This document shows, in pieces, positions 12,901 to 26,900 of a stretch of 64,000 nucleotides of DNA. A model generated the notes under the pieces. That model saw only the letters and a program-made list of their open reading frames with translations. It had not been told where the DNA came from and ran no database searches. The stretch's first letter is position 1. Every line of letters starts with the position of its first letter. Both the position numbers and the translations under genes were made by a program. Where the stretch lies: positions 138,233,308 to 138,297,307 of the forward strand of contig OZ023273.1 in NCBI GenBank assembly GCA_964007475.1, given 5' to 3'. The stretch comes from Hybos culiciformis (taxonomy: Eukaryota; Arthropoda; Insecta; Diptera; Hybotidae).

Positions 12901-15900
12901 TAATATGTATATATGTAGATATAAAATTTCAATAAAACATAATATTAAAGTGAGAATGAAACACTTCTGAAAGTTTCACTTGGTTGATTTTCTTAATAGC
13001 TGAATAATAAAATTACAAATCAAAAGAAAATTACTTAGAATATAAATTTTAATCTTAATGGAAATGCTCTTCATTATAGAAAATTTATATGGATAGAATT
13101 TTATTATAATTATGTATTATTATTTTTTTTAATTATTTAATTCAGTAGTTGAATAACCCGATGAATTGTGAATAATTTTTTTGGCGATATTGAATTTTGA
13201 AAACAAGAATATTATAAAATTTCTATTCGTTGTTGTGTCGTATAAAAATTTTTATGCAGAATTAATTTTAAATAATAAAGATTTCTTTGCATATGTCATT
13301 CCACTGTCATTGGATTGAAATCACATACTATTGACAAGAAACAAATGCCAAATATTATTACCAAAAAGAAAAAAGCAAAATAAACTTTCTTTTCGATTTT
13401 ATAATCAAAAAAAAATTGTTAATTTTGACTTATATTTTATATGGAACAAATTTTTCCTGCAATACTATATTATATACTTCTGTGATGATTTAATATCATA
13501 TCTTCAAATGCTTTTTTTTTTGTGAATTTTGTTTCTTTTTGGTAGTACTTGAGACACTTAAAAATTTAAGTGTTTAATTCTTTGTTTTTAATATTATTTT
13601 TAAATTCTAATTCTAACCTTGAAAAATTATAACATAATAATTCTTTTGAAAATCTTGTTCATATTGAATGAACTATAGTATTAAGTGAATTATGCATATT
13701 AGGATGGAATTTAATTTGAGTTATTTGTGTTAATAGTCTAAGAGCTCGCAACGTTTTTGTCACGTGATTTTAGCAAGGCTCATTTTTTAATATATTGTTC
13801 CATGCTACGGCGCAGTACCCATAAGGGTAGTCTGGCTGTCAGATGACGTTGCGTTTACCCGTGGGAGCAGATCAAGGTAGGTCAAAGAAAAAATGCAAAA
13901 TTACGTGATAATAGCACGATTTCTAGTTATGTCACTTGTTTGTGCTTAATATATGAAATGTTAATGCATCATTGCCAGACGGCTGCGGAGTTCTTAAAAC
14001 CGTGCCAGACCTTGATTATAACAAAAAAAAACATCAATTTCACGTCATTTTAGCAAGGCTGAAATTTTTGTATGTTATAGATTGGATCTTATATAGACTA
14101 CATCCAATTTGCCAGACGGAAATACCGTTGCTAAATGGATGCCAGACCTATGTCATTTAAAAACAATCTGTTTTTTTCATGTAATTTTGCATTTTTTTTA
14201 CCTACTTGGTTCTGCTCCCACGGGTAAACGCAACGTCGTCTGACAGCCAGACTACCTTTATGCGTCCTGCACCGTAGCATGGAACATTATATTAAAAAAT
14301 GAGCCTTGCTAAAATCACGTGATTTCTTACGTTGCGAGCTCTTGGACTATAAGCTATGTTCAAAAGTCATATTATAAGGCTATTATAAAAGTCATAAATA
14401 TTATTTTAAATTTTAGCCTTAAATTATCAATTATGTTATGTGAAATATGAAAAACTTTTGCAACATTATATAACATTTTGTGAACCATTCTGATAAAAAA
14501 TTAAAAATTTTATCTTCATTCCAAACCATATTGAAACTTTACATAAATGTAAATTCCTTACTATTACTTTTAACGAAAATTTCACACCACATATAATTTA
14601 ATATAGGAAATATTTATAAAAATTATAATAAAAAATTTACATAAAGACGTACGTACGTAAATAATACATTTGAAATTAAAAAAATTTTATATATTAATGA
14701 AATAAATAATATTAAATTCCTAAAATTATTTAATTAGAAAATGCAAATATAATTATTTAAAAATATACTGGTGAAAAATCAAAAATGACGTAATCTGAAC
14801 ATACAAAAATGTTATGAAAATTCTATTTTCTTTTAATATTTTGAAAGTGAAAAGAGCAAATTAAATTATATTTGCAGACACAATTATGTTATCTTTGTTT
14901 TTCTTTACCCAACAACATAAAAAACAAAAATACGCACATAGGATAACGTTGGAATTTAGTAAATAGAAATAAAAGCCTATGTATAGAAAAAATACGATGA
15001 TATCATAAATAAATCCTTTTTATAGAAAACAAAAAGGATATATAATAAACAACTTGTATTATAATACATATAGAAATTTAGTTCTATTCTAATATAAAAA
15101 CCTTAATAATATTTTTCTTGTGAGATCATAGAAAATTGTTATCTTATTATTATGTTTAAGATTTTACTTCAAAATTATTATGGTTTGTAAACAAATTAAT
15201 TTGAACTTTTTTGCTTTTTTTTAAAAAATCATTGTTTTATTTAAGATAAGATTAATAAATTTTTATTATTAAAGTATAATAAAAATAAAACCAAAACATT
15301 AAATATTGTAATTTTTTTTGGTAGCATAGATAAGATATCAGCCTTATCATAGACTAAATAAAAAAATGGAAATAAAAAAAGCAATAACGCATGCAAAATT
15401 TATTTTTTGAACGCTTTTAAAGTCTTGTGAAAAATCATCTTCAATTTTAATTAGAAACAATTTTTTTTCTTCTTTAATTGTCCTTCAAAAATATATTGTT
15501 TTCTTCATTCAGTCAAGAACTTATTATAATTATTTGAATAAAATATTGTATATGTATACATAATTTAATGAAATCAAAAAGAACTCGATGAATACAGCGT
15601 CAATAATATGAATCTTTTGTGACAAGTCTACAATGTATAAAGGAATTCAACATATAATTAAAAATTTTATGTCGTCTTGTAATTCACTTTGTTAATAAAA
15701 TCTTTGAATCCACCTCATATTGTTTTACCTCATACTGCGTTCTTATAAAATATTGTAACTAGAGGATTAAAAAGCTACTAAAACAAAGCAGCGTCAATTT
15801 CAATTCAATTAATTTCTAAAAAAAACAACATAATATTTAATATTAAAACTGTTACTATGGGTTAATTCAAATAAAAAATAATAATAATAAAAAATGTGAA

Positions 15901-18900
15901 AAAAAAGTCCTTTAATTATTATTATATTTTTTATGTATTTTTGACACGAAAAAGTTTTATTTCTTTACATACTTCTTTGTTTTATTCATATATAGTAAGG
16001 AATACATAAGTTTATATACATAGTATTCCACGCAATGTAATCAAGATATGTAAATTTTTATTTATGTATATATTTTATGATTCGTGTAATTTTTATGCTT
16101 TAGATGTTAATAATTAAAATAAAAATTATTCGAAGGAGAGGGATCTAGGATTTTATTAATAGAATAAAAAAAGTAAAAGCATTAAAAATTTTTTCTGTTA
16201 AAAAAATAAAATTGATTTATAGAGTTTATAGATGAAACGTAATTAAAATTTTTGGCTTGTTTTTTTTATAGACAAAAAATTTATCTTAAAGTTTCTTTAT
16301 AGAATTTATTTTGACAATAAACTTTATTCAATATCTGCCCACAATATGTTCTAATAAAAATAATAAAATTTTTGCTTTGATTAATTTATTATGAGATTTT
16401 TGATTGTTAATAAAATCATAAGTTTCAACTTTTCCAAAATGTTTGCTAAATTAAATGATAGTAGACAGATTTATATATCTTAGACATAATCAAATGAAAT
16501 TCAATTGATTTATAACCTAAGTGGAAAATTTAAACACTGTATATTCTTATTTTATTTTGATTATTATTCCAACAATTGATAAAAAGTAAACATCATATTT
16601 TATATTTTATTTAAGTTAAAGGTATTTCGGGGTAATAAAATGGACATGTATTCGAGTTCTGTATTAGATACATATAAGAAATAAGAAATAATTCTAAAAT
16701 TTTTAAGTTTGCGTAGGTGTTTTACTCTCAAAGAAATTAAAAATTTATTTTATATATATAGATATAATATATATTGCATAATTTAATTATTATTATAATT
16801 TTTAAATCTAATAGTTGTTATTCACAAAAATTTGTATTTGAAGATGTTTTCGGAGATTATACATATACATAATGTATGAATAGAAAATTTTTTTCAAAAT
16901 TATAATATATTATTTTTATGTTTAATGAACAATGTGCTTATAAGATATTCAATTTATCTTTTTTGAGTATAATTTTCGAATTCAAGTTTTCTAATAAGTT
17001 GTGAGAAATTTTTAAAAAAATACAAAATTTAAAGTTTTGTTTTAATTTGTCGATTTGATTTTTCCAGAATACATGAAGTTCTAAAATACGTGTTAATAAA
17101 ATCAATATAACAAAAATTTTAAATTAAGTTCTGACCTTATTAAAGATCACAAGGAAATTTTTAACATACAAACATATTTTAAAAGCATATAAATTAAAAA
17201 AAAAATGTTTTTTTTAATAAATATTTACATAGATGCGTAAATAGTTTAACATTGATAATATTTTATAATAACAACTTTAATGTTTAATTGATCAGAAAAT
17301 ATGAAAATAATTATTATATTGATAAAAATTATTTTCGGTGAAAAACTAAAATATTTTCAAGGTTTTTATTATTATTATAAATGCCTATATATGTATAAAG
17401 TTAAATGCGTTTCCTTGACAAATTCATTATCTATTGACATTATCTATTGACGACAAACATTTTTTTTTATTTTAATTGAATGAGAACTTCAAATATTTTT
17501 AGTACCAGAAAAATGAGTTACTCACTGATTTGTGGTGCCAAACTATTTATACAAGAAAAAAGAAACATAAAATCTCGAATACTTTTATCATGCTTGATTT
17601 TGGATGTTTGTTTTGGATTAAACTTATTTCGGAAAAGTTTGATACAAACAAGCAATTAAATGTTTAGATCTATTAATAAAATATAAGATTTTATAATTTT
17701 TTTTTTTGTTAAATAATATTTTTTTTTTGAATAAAATTAATTTTCTATATTTAATTTTGGTGCACAGAAAGTTTGAATGATTGAAAAATTTGTTTTTAAA
17801 AATATAAATTGTTTTTTCGAACTTATTTTTTTTTTGTATTGTAATGAGTGAATTTTATAATATTTTGCCATTATTAGCCGGCGCGTTCGAGGTCATTTAC
17901 AATATTTAGTTTTTTTTTTTTTAATTAAATTAAAAATTTTAATTTTCGTTTTCAATTTTTACGTGAAATTTGAAATGACTTCATAAATTTAATGTAAATG
18001 TAAAATACATGTTACAGTCAATTAATTAAATGAAATATACAGTCAAGTCAATTAAATGAAACATTTATACAAAAATAATAAATAGTTGGATTAATTTTTG
18101 TCCAATATCTTCATGTACGAAACGAACGAATAAATATTAATTGACCTATTAAGTAAAATACCAAAAAGAATATAGAACTTAATAGACTGTTTACTAATAG
18201 AACCAGACAAAATCAAAATAAATAGCAATAAATTATTAGATGCTTGAATATTTATTTTTGTAAAAATTATATTTTATATAAAAAAAGTTTTAGAAATAAT
18301 TAGGTTTTGATATTTTTCTTAAGAGCAATTAAAAAAAAAAAAATTTTTTCTACGAAATAATTTACATCAATATCTAATAATATCTGAAAAGAAAAAATTG
18401 AAATAATGACATTTGACTTTTTATTAATACTTTGTATTCAAAACATTTATCCATTTCGGAATATTTTTGCGTACATGAATTTAATTTCAATTTTTGAACT
18501 TTTATTTTAAATAAAAACAGTGAAATAAATTCTTTTTAGCATATTTAAAAAGCTTAACATCTAATGTTAGCTTTTTATGATTTAGGTTTTTGTTTTTCTA
18601 TGTTTGGTATTCTATGAAGAAAAAATATGAACATAAAATACGAACATAAAATATGAGCATAAAATATTTTTTATTGCCTTGCGTTTAGAACATAAAGCAG
18701 TCATAAAATTATAATTATAATTTTCATAACTAATATCTAATATCAATTTTTTTTTTGTTTTCATATTCTTCCAATATTATAGACCTAATTTTGAGTACTT
18801 ATTTCCATTGCGTAATTGAAAAATATTTTTTTGACTTTAAATAATCAATTATTTTAGTGCGTAGAGGATCGTTATGTTGTATTTAGTGCTATAGAATTTA

Positions 18901-21900
18901 GATCACTAAATGGAGTATTATATGCGTCAATACACATGCAATCATTTAGATGCATCTGCGTAAATAATGAAATCATTTAGATGCATCAGCGTATATAATG
19001 AAAAAATTTAGATGCATCAGCGTAAATAATGAAATCATTTAGATGTTTCGTATTGAATACTACGTAATACCTAGCCAAACATAATATCTCTCACAATATT
19101 TCAATACAGCCAAATACAAAAAAAAAATGAGAAAAAATGAGAACTACGTAATTCATACACAAAAATTATATCACTGACACTCACAAAGAAATTAAAATAA
19201 AATTAACAAGTAACATTTCCCTTTTTTTCTTTTACCTCTAAAAGAAAGAGAAATTAAAATAAAATTAACGTGGAAAATTTCCCTTTTTTTCTTTTATCTC
19301 TAAAAGAAAGAGAAATTAAAATAAAATTAACAAGTAACATTTCCCTTTTTTCCTTTTTTATTATAAATTATCTCTATATTCTCTCTTTGCAACTACCTCT
19401 CCCCTACGCATTAAAGCAGTATATAAGATATGTTAACAAAATTTGTTATAACAACTCGTTGTCTATACACACAAACACATAGACACTTGTCAATATTATA
19501 TATAATTTTGGCTCGGGTCTATGTGTTTGTGTGTATAGACACCTCGTAATTAATAACAAATTTAGTTAACATATATTATAATCTACTATTTTACGTCTAT
19601 AGTTTGCCAAATTAAAATTAAAGGGAGTTTCTTATTAAAACGAAGATTCATTTTTTAATGAATTCTACGAAAAAAGCCAAGATAATTTACGTCATTTTTG
19701 AAAAAATAAATTTTATCATTTTCATGAAATAAGTTTTTTTTTAACTAAAAAAAAAAGATTAAAGAATAAAAATACAAAAATAATTTCATATTAGTAGTTT
19801 TTTCTTTGTTAATTTCCAGTATCAGAAAAAAAATTCATTTATCAAGTCTGATATATGTATGATAAAATTAGTATTGACGTAAACAATATCCTGTAGAGTG
19901 CATTTTAAGATACAAGTTGAAGTAGTGTATCTCGTATCGTATACAATATAATATCTATATATTATTTTTTATCAGCAGGACGGGAATGGAATGTTAATAG
20001 AACGAATAAAGTGCGATGACAAGAATATGAATAAGAAACATCCAGTTCTAAATAAAAAATTCTAGTTTAAATAACACAGACAAGAAAACATCAAAATAAT
20101 TTTTTAAATATTACAAATATACTTTGTTTTTTATGCGTAAAAACTTGCTAAATATTTCCACAAGTCTTAAATTATGTTTTTTTTTTTTTTTTTTTGATAA
20201 ATAACAAAAGTTATGATAAAAGTTTAGATTTATATGGAATTATCTTAATATTTATTGTTTTAAAAGTAAAAAATTTTGTACATATTTTATACTTAACATA
20301 TTATGTGTACCTACATTATTGCCTTGAAATTTATTTCTTATCTCGAAGATAAAAAGAAAAATTCAAAAAAATTATAGAATAAATACAAAGATTTTAACAT
20401 TGTTATGAATGAATTTAAAAAATTTGTTAATATGTGGAGCAAACATCAAAGTTCTAACAAACTAACACATTAACTAAATTTTATAATCTACTTTAAAATT
20501 AATTCAAAATTATCTTTTATTATTATATGAAAATAATTAATTGAATAAATATAATTTTGCTAAAAAATAATATAATTATCGCCTTTTATTTTGTTTTCTT
20601 ATAATTTTACTATGTTAAATTTGCATTTAATAAAAATTAATCTACTCTAAAGCAATAACAATAAAAAAAAATTTCATGAATCAATTTAACTGTCATTCAC
20701 ATTAGATTGATTGGGAATGTCCGATAGCATTTAATTATTCTGCACACATATAGTTGTTTTTTTTGCCTCGCCACACGAATAACAAAAAGATTTTGTATAT
20801 GATTGTGTAACGAAATTATTCACCATCCTTAGCGAAATTTATAATTTACCCGCAGAAATGGCTCAGAAGCTTTATTTCTAAAAGAATGGAACTTTAATGC
20901 TGTGGAAAATAGTTGTAGTAATATTACCAAAATAGCATTGCATATATTGTAACTTGAAATATTGATGCAATCATTTATTAAATAATTTAAAATATTCTTA
21001 ATCTATAGTAAATCTAACTACAAAAAAAATTACTTTAATTTTAGAATGGAAAATAAAGCACACAAATTATGTAGTAGAACATATCATACAATTATTAGAG
21101 AGATGTTTGCGGTGGTGTGTTCCACTTTTCCACACAAAAACAATACAATTTTTTGTACAAAGCATAATGCTTTTTTAACACCCTGTGAATATCCATGTAT
21201 AAATATTTTCTTCAAATTCAAAACACAGTATTATTGCCATTTCTTGTTTTAAACGTATCTAAAAATTTTTCTTCACTCAAAACACTATTTAATTTATCTA
21301 AACTAGGGCGAGGAAAATAAAAGTATCAATGTAACAATAAGAATAATGACCAATCCGCAGCTTTATGAATTTAAATTTTGACGGCGGAAAAACGAGTTTT
21401 AATGGACTAACGTCGATGCTGTGATCTACAATTTATTCAAACATGTAATCATTTAATTATTTTAAACAATTCACATAATTAAGATTTCAGAAGTATTTAA
21501 TGTAAACATTTTTTTTTATTTTTTGTGACTCTTTTACTCAATTATTTATTTAGTAAAATATTTTTGGGCGTATGAAAGTATAATAATTGTATAAAATTGA
21601 AGCAAAATTGAGTACTCTTCAAAAATAAAAAATTCTAAAATTTTACAATAAAATAAAATTCCGCCTATTCAAAGTAAGGCGCCAATGTTTCTCAAGGACT
21701 TTGAAGGATTTGAAGCATCATTCTAATAATATTCATCAAATTAAATTGAGATTACGTCATTTTCTAATATAATATGTTTTATGTTGTAGCATGAAAAATA
21801 ATTGTAGATATATACATAATAATTTTTGTCAATATGAAATATTTTAAGAGTTCTTCACATTGGTTTTAACAAAAAAAAAACTAAAATTGTCAAAATTAAA

Positions 21901-23946
21901 AAAATAAATAACTTCATATTTGTTTTATGTAAAAAAAAAAAAAGAACGAAAAAATTTTAAGCAACGATCATAATTTTTTTTTTTTTGTTTTTTTTTTTTT
22001 CATAATATATGTATGTTCCTTTCAAATTTCTACAATATGTTGTTATTATATGAAAATCACCAATAGTTACAAAATATTTTTGTTTTGTATTTGTTAAAAA
22101 AAACTAATACTAATAATATGGAAAAGTAACAAAATTAAGAATCAAAAAAATCAAAAAAATTTCATTATTTTAGAATTACATTTCATATGTTTATTTTACA
22201 AGAATTGAGAATATATGTTAAACTGTAGAAGTTAACTGTTAACTAATATTTTTATGATTCATTTAAAAATATATAATATAAAGATAATATTTTAAAAATA
22301 GTTAAAATGGATCCAAAATATGAGGAAATTGAAATGTTGCCCAATTTAACATGAAGAATGTTAAAGGCTTCTGTATGAATGTAACATACACCAAGAAATA
22401 CCGACACCAAAGCATGATCCGTATTAAAGATACTGGGGCAAATTTGTGAATTATTATGAGGTACATGTCTTAGTTTTTCGGCAAATTTTTCTTTTACTAA
22501 TTATACTCGATGTATCGTTAAAATTTTCTAGATATTATATTGTCAGCGCATTCAAACTATTAGCCCTTGTCATTGACATCAAAAGATAAAAAATTGACAA
22601 AATACTGTTTTTGTTTGAAGAAAATATAGGCACTATTTTTTTTTAATTAAAAAATTTAAGAATTTTGTGCCTTTAGAAAATTCTTCACAATTAAGATATA
22701 GCTTTAAGTTTTTAAAAAATTAACAAAAATAATAAATATTAATTGTAGTCTTAAAATAACAAAAGAAAAAAAAATACCATTTAAGTAAATAGTCAATATT
22801 TTTATACTTTTACTTAATTAAATTAAAATAGTATTTATTTACAATCTTATTTTAAAGCGATTATAATTCACCTTAAGGTTGAAAAATTTGTGTTTTATAA
22901 AAGTCAAAAGGTCTTTTATTTTTTTTTTTTTTTATTTGGGAAAGTCTTTGGAATAACATTATAACATATTAATTCCGGGTTTTTTTCCCCCGAATAACAA
23001 AATTTTTTATTAATTCCGGTTATTTTCTCCGAAAAATTTATTTTGATAAATTACAATCAAAAATTGTTTCATTACCTTATTTCTTTGGCTAAATACTATT
23101 GAAAGAGAAAAATTAATGGCACGATATGCGTATTTTTTCCAAGCTGTTTTAGTATTTTATTTTTTCGAAGACTAGTTAACCGGAATAATTAAAGTTAAAA
23201 TTAGAAACATTTTTTTATATAGATACCCAGCTTAAAAGTTTTTTGAAGTCTCCTGTGTCGAGATAAAAGTTTTCAAGACTTTATAGATTAATAACGTGTC
23301 ATGTATCAGCTGATTTGTAATATAAATAACATAATTTTCAATTGCAATTATAGCAAAAAAAATATATTAATGGAAACTTTAATACACAATTCAATTTACA
23401 TGTCGTCATACATAATATACCATCTGTTAGGTTTTTTTTTTTCTTAATTAATTCTGATGAATTAAATTTTTTTAAATTAAAAATTGTGATCTGAAAAAAT
23501 TAAAATAAATATATTTTCTCTTCTCTGCAAAGAGAAAGTTTTAAAAAAAAAAATCATATAAAAAAATCTATTTTAATTGAGGGACACAAGTTCGGAATTT
23601 ATTTTAAAAATTCCATAAAAATATAAATTGTTTGGTCAATTAAAAAAAAAAAAAAAATCTATTTTATTTATCTGGTATTAAAAATCAGAAAAATGTAAAT
23701 AAAAAATGAAAATTCTCGCAGTTTTATATTTTTTTCTTTGAGGTTTAATTTGCGGCTGTTATTCCAATGACGTCAGTATGTCAGTTTAAAATTTGAAATG
23801 AAAATAAATAAATTATTTTTATTATCAACTCATCAATAAATTATAATCTTATTTTTTTTTTGTTTTTTTTTTAATTATTTACCTGTTTTAATGAAACAGG
23901 CGATAAAAATCAAAGCTGATACCATTGGCATAATCGCTTTCATCAT
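3765..23946 (-). CDS. L1: GPI-anchored Ly6/uPAR-domain protein with alternative last exons
   Basis: Exons on the minus strand are 23946-23883 (start ATGATG, hydrophobic signal peptide, ends phase 1), 10817-10641, 10558-10503, then either 7207-7052 or 3920-3765. All borders are GT-AG and the phases join. Each form predicts 150 residues: signal 1 to about 22, mature domain starting near IQCYLC, and ten cysteines ending in SCDxCxxDxCNGS. A hydrophobic tail of about 20 residues follows, as for GPI anchoring. The stretch NCSVITPPRYTLH and the later TGCSK resemble Drosophila CG9336/CG9338, which is from memory and not a search. Such proteins are extracellular, membrane-tethered three-finger domains that modulate receptors, channels or junctions; the exact role here is unknown. 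The first intron is about 13 kb. The joins are inferred from sequence alone. Confidence 0.85.
4894..5594. mobile_element. 701-bp foldback transposon with TA target duplication
   Basis: The element is almost entirely two inverted arms of about 340 bases around a short centre near 5236-5252. The left end reads CTACGAGCCCTGCATCATAA and the right end is its reverse complement. TA flanks both ends (4892-4893 and 5595-5596), as in Tc1/mariner-type insertion. Mirror-image ORFs of 64 codons exist on both strands because the arms are symmetrical; I do not think they are genes. It lies between the two alternative last exons of L1. The high arm identity suggests recent activity or gene conversion between the arms. 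Confidence 0.8.
7052..7207 (-). CDS. L1 proximal alternative last exon
   Basis: This 156-base exon follows an acceptor CAG at 7208-7210, in phase 0, and encodes 51 residues ending at TAA (7052-7054). It starts DQCNTAP, contains SCDVCHKDYCNGSS, and ends in a hydrophobic tail (AGLTVAFAIFLRFF). It joins directly to the donor of the exon at 10503-10558. It is the nearer of two interchangeable last exons, so a transcript using it would need its own polyadenylation site before about 6900. Confidence 0.8.
   Translation of the reverse strand, partial: DQCNTAPNINIDSKIMSCDVCHKDYCNGSSTISVAGLTVAFAIFLRFFLSY
7208..10502 (-). other. L1 intron before the last exons
   Basis: Intronic, A+T-rich sequence with long A and T runs. 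I saw no further Ly6-type exon or clear transposon end. The donor is CAAG|GTAAGT at its upstream (right) border. Confidence 0.6.
13736..14347. mobile_element. 612-bp inverted-repeat element with TA flanks
   Basis: The arms of roughly 130-170 bases are inverted copies. The left begins GTCTAAGAGCTCGCAACG and the right ends CGTTGCGAGCTCTTGGAC. TA lies outside both ends (13734-13735 and 14348-14349). The inner parts of the arms share CCCACGGGTAAACGCAACG-type sequence. The centre carries two direct copies of a GCCAGACGG-containing motif. The element is richer in G+C than its surroundings. There is no transposase, so it is a non-autonomous TIR element. Confidence 0.75.
18941..19050. repeat. 31-bp tandem repeat, about 3.5 copies
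   Basis: Copies begin at 18941, 18972, 19003 and 19034, exactly 31 bases apart, with core TTTAGATGCATCAGCGTA and few differences. The last copy is cut short. This is a minisatellite in the first intron of L1. Confidence 0.85.
19188..19350. repeat. 62-bp tandem repeat, about 2.6 copies
   Basis: GAAATTAAAATAAAATTAAC recurs at 19188, 19250 and 19312, each followed by a TTTCCC(T)n tract and, in the first two copies, CTCTAAAAGAAAGA. The period is exactly 62 bases. It is non-coding; the short ORF that crosses it is a by-product. Confidence 0.85.
19425..19576. repeat. 152-bp hairpin (imperfect inverted repeat)
   Basis: The arms are about 19425-19484 and 19517-19576. The inner 24 bases pair almost perfectly (GTCTATACACACAAACACAT against ATGTGTTTGTGTGTATAGAC). 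The outer part pairs less well (TATGTTAACAAAATTTGTTA against its partner). It could be a small MITE or a hairpin-forming transcript region. Confidence 0.7.
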
Positions 23947-26900
23947 TTTAAACAATTTTTTTTTTGCTGTTTTTATTGCTCCAAAAATAAAGATTCTTTT
24001 TTTTTTTTTTAAATAAATATACAAAAAAAATATTATTTTTTTTTGTATATATAAGCTTCTAATAATAATTAAGTAGAAATATTTATAATTTTTTTTATTT
24101 TATTTTTTTTTTGGTCTTCTGCTGATGTGAATGTAGGGAAAATAAAGAAAAAATTATTAATAAATTTTTGCTGCGTGAGTTTAAAAACCAACCGGCACCG
24201 TTAATGTACAACTTTATACTAAAAAAAAAATTTATATTTTATTTCAAGTAAAAGTTAAAATAAAATAAATAAAAAATGCTGAAGAATCTACATAAAATTA
24301 ATGAAATTTTATTTGTGTGAGTTGATGGTTTTTTTTTTATGTTTTCATCAAACATTGTTGATTTTTTTATTTGAGGAATATAGGTATTCGTTTTAATTTT
24401 TTTTTTTTTTATCCATCAAAATTTATTTATTTATTTATTTTTTATTTTTATTTTTTTTTTATTCTTATGCTATATAGAAACGCACATTAAGCCATTTAGG
24501 TGCGGTAAAAAAAATTTTCAAAAAAATACTTAATTTTTTTTTTTTTGCATTTTACTTTTGATTTGAGATTAGGAATAATTTCAGCATCTGGGAATAATTT
24601 GTACCTAAAAAAATATATACATGTATTTTTTTTCTTCTAACTAATGAGATAAACCTTGGCATTGTGTCATCAAATCAATTTATTTTTGTTTTTAATTTAA
24701 TTGCGGGGGAAAAATGGGCGAAAAAAAAAGTGATTATTATTGTCATATTTCTATGATTTCTTGTCACATTTATTTAATTCTTTCAATAATTATTCTGTTT
24801 AATTTTTTTTTATTTGAAATTATTTTCGTGATAATGCCTGTGTAGAAAGCTTTCAAAAAGCTGACATAAGCTTTGCACAAGTATTTTATTTTTTGCAGGG
24901 AATGTAAAAAAATTTTCATTTTGCAAAGATCCTTCCCTTTGAATTTATTATTTTTTGCAAAAAAAAAAATACTTTCTTGTACAAGTATTTAAGCCGCAAA
25001 TTTTATTTGAAATCATATTTTATGTGATTTTATTTTTAAATATAGTTAAAAAATGATAACATAGTTCAATAACTCTCTGAAGAAATTAATAGTTTTACTT
25101 GAAATAAAAGCATAATAATTATAATATTAATATTAGTTTGAAATTGATTTGTAAATCAATAAAAATTATATTTTTATTTACTTTCTTGTCCATCATGTAA
25201 AAATACAATGTTAACATTAGTCGTCCTCACGACCTATGTATATCAAACTTCATAATTAATATTTCTTTTTTTTTTATTAGCAACACTGTCATTTTGGTTG
25301 TTTTTAAAATTACACTATACTTTTTAAGTTAGGTACACATATCATTTTTGTTTTCGGTAAGTTTCAAAAAGTTGATTGAATTCAGAAGACTATTAAGATA
25401 TTTGATCCGCTTATATTATGTTCCTAAGAATTACGTTCGATAAAGATTGCTTAGAAATATAATTATCATAATTTTTTTTTTAAGGATAGGCAAAAGGTAA
25501 ACGAAAATTTTTCTTATAATGTAAAAACCATTAATTTCTTCCTATGTTTTTTTCGTATTAAAACGGATTTGTAATTGATAATAGAGGGTGTGTAATAATA
25601 ATAAAAGTGTACATAAATCAGAACGTTAACTATTATGCTTTTTAGAAAAGGACGAATTAGGAAAGATATATAATAATATGTGTATAGTTATAGAATTTGA
25701 TAGAAAATTTGAAAAACTATTGAAACAAAGAATGAGAGTATTAGTGTACAAAAGGTTGTTTTTTTAAATCATATTTTTATCTTATTAATCGATAATAACT
25801 TTACTACCACAAGTCGTTCTTGATCTTGAAGGAAACATTTCAAAAACTTTAAGGTTTTGAGTAGTATTAAACACCAATACTTTGTTTACTGATTTTAATG
25901 CGATTACGTTTTTAAATCTGATTAGGTCGTGTCTCTAAGAAAAAGAACCTCTCCTTTTTAGGTCACAAGATCGAAAGCAAAAAAAAAATTTTTTTAATTT
26001 GGTATGTTATTAAGTTTAAAAACTTGTCAAATTTACTTAATCCGAATTATTGTATGACTTAAGTATATTTCGTTTTTAAGAACATCGACTTTGTTTGACT
26101 GAGCATAAAAAAATATTCAATTTTCGAACAATTAACCATAAGTTACAAAAAATTATAATTGTTAATACTTAATAGTTTATGAAATAATAATTATCATTTA
26201 AATAATAGTATAATTATAATTTTAATATAAAATTGATAAGAACTAGGTTCATATATTTACATATATTCACACGTAGATTATGAAATAACATATATGTACT
26301 CTAAAAATGTATTGTCTGTGGCGCTTATAGCTTCTTTGATAAAATGTATCTGATTATTAAATCAGAATAAAAAAACTTATAAATAAATGTCAAATTAGAT
26401 AAAATAAAGTTATATAACCCATGTTACTTAAAGTTTCTTGTTCCTGAATTTAAAAATTAAAACCCTTTGATCCATTACGATTTTTGTTTTTAGGAATAAA
26501 GTGCCTATCTACGAAACAAAAAAATTTTAATAAGTTTTCAGTTTAAAATAAAAATGAATTTTAAATGTTTTGACAAAAAAACATTTGAATCAATAGTAGG
26601 TAGTTATAATAAATAGGAAAATAATATTTTTAGCATTAAGATAAACAAAAAATTATTTTCGAAATTATTCTATTCCAGCAAAGAAATAATTGTGTTGTTT
26701 TCGTTATTTTTTATTAATTTTTTTTTGGTACCTTTCAATACATTCTTATAATGAAAATATGTATATTATGTATGTTATGAAATTTATGCTTTATATGCTA
26801 TACCATATTAACCCAAAGAATTTTGATCAATGAAATTTCGAACAGATTTCATAAAATTAAAATATCATCATAGTTAAATTTTTTAAAGTTATTGTGGGTC

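Larger units (their letters stand above)
10818..23882 (-). other. 13-kb first intron of L1
   Basis: This separates the signal-peptide exon from the domain exon. It holds the inverted-repeat element 13736-14347, the tandem repeats 18941-19050 and 19188-19350, and the hairpin 19425-19576. A short coding-like fragment on the plus strand at 22307-22449 is out of frame with itself and may be an old retrocopy. Nothing else could be supported. Confidence 0.6.

Noticed and set aside
13972..14160. 62-codon ORF with several cysteines
   Set aside because: Lies inside the centre of the TIR element; the cysteines come from its repeated GCCAGACGG motif.
18941..19050. Evenly spaced repeats that could suggest a CRISPR array
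   Set aside because: Repeats are directly adjacent with no variable spacers and the DNA is eukaryotic.
21046..21252. 68-codon plus-strand ORF rich in Cys
   Set aside because: No signal peptide, no Ly6 spacing and no splice partner; probably chance in a 13-kb intron.
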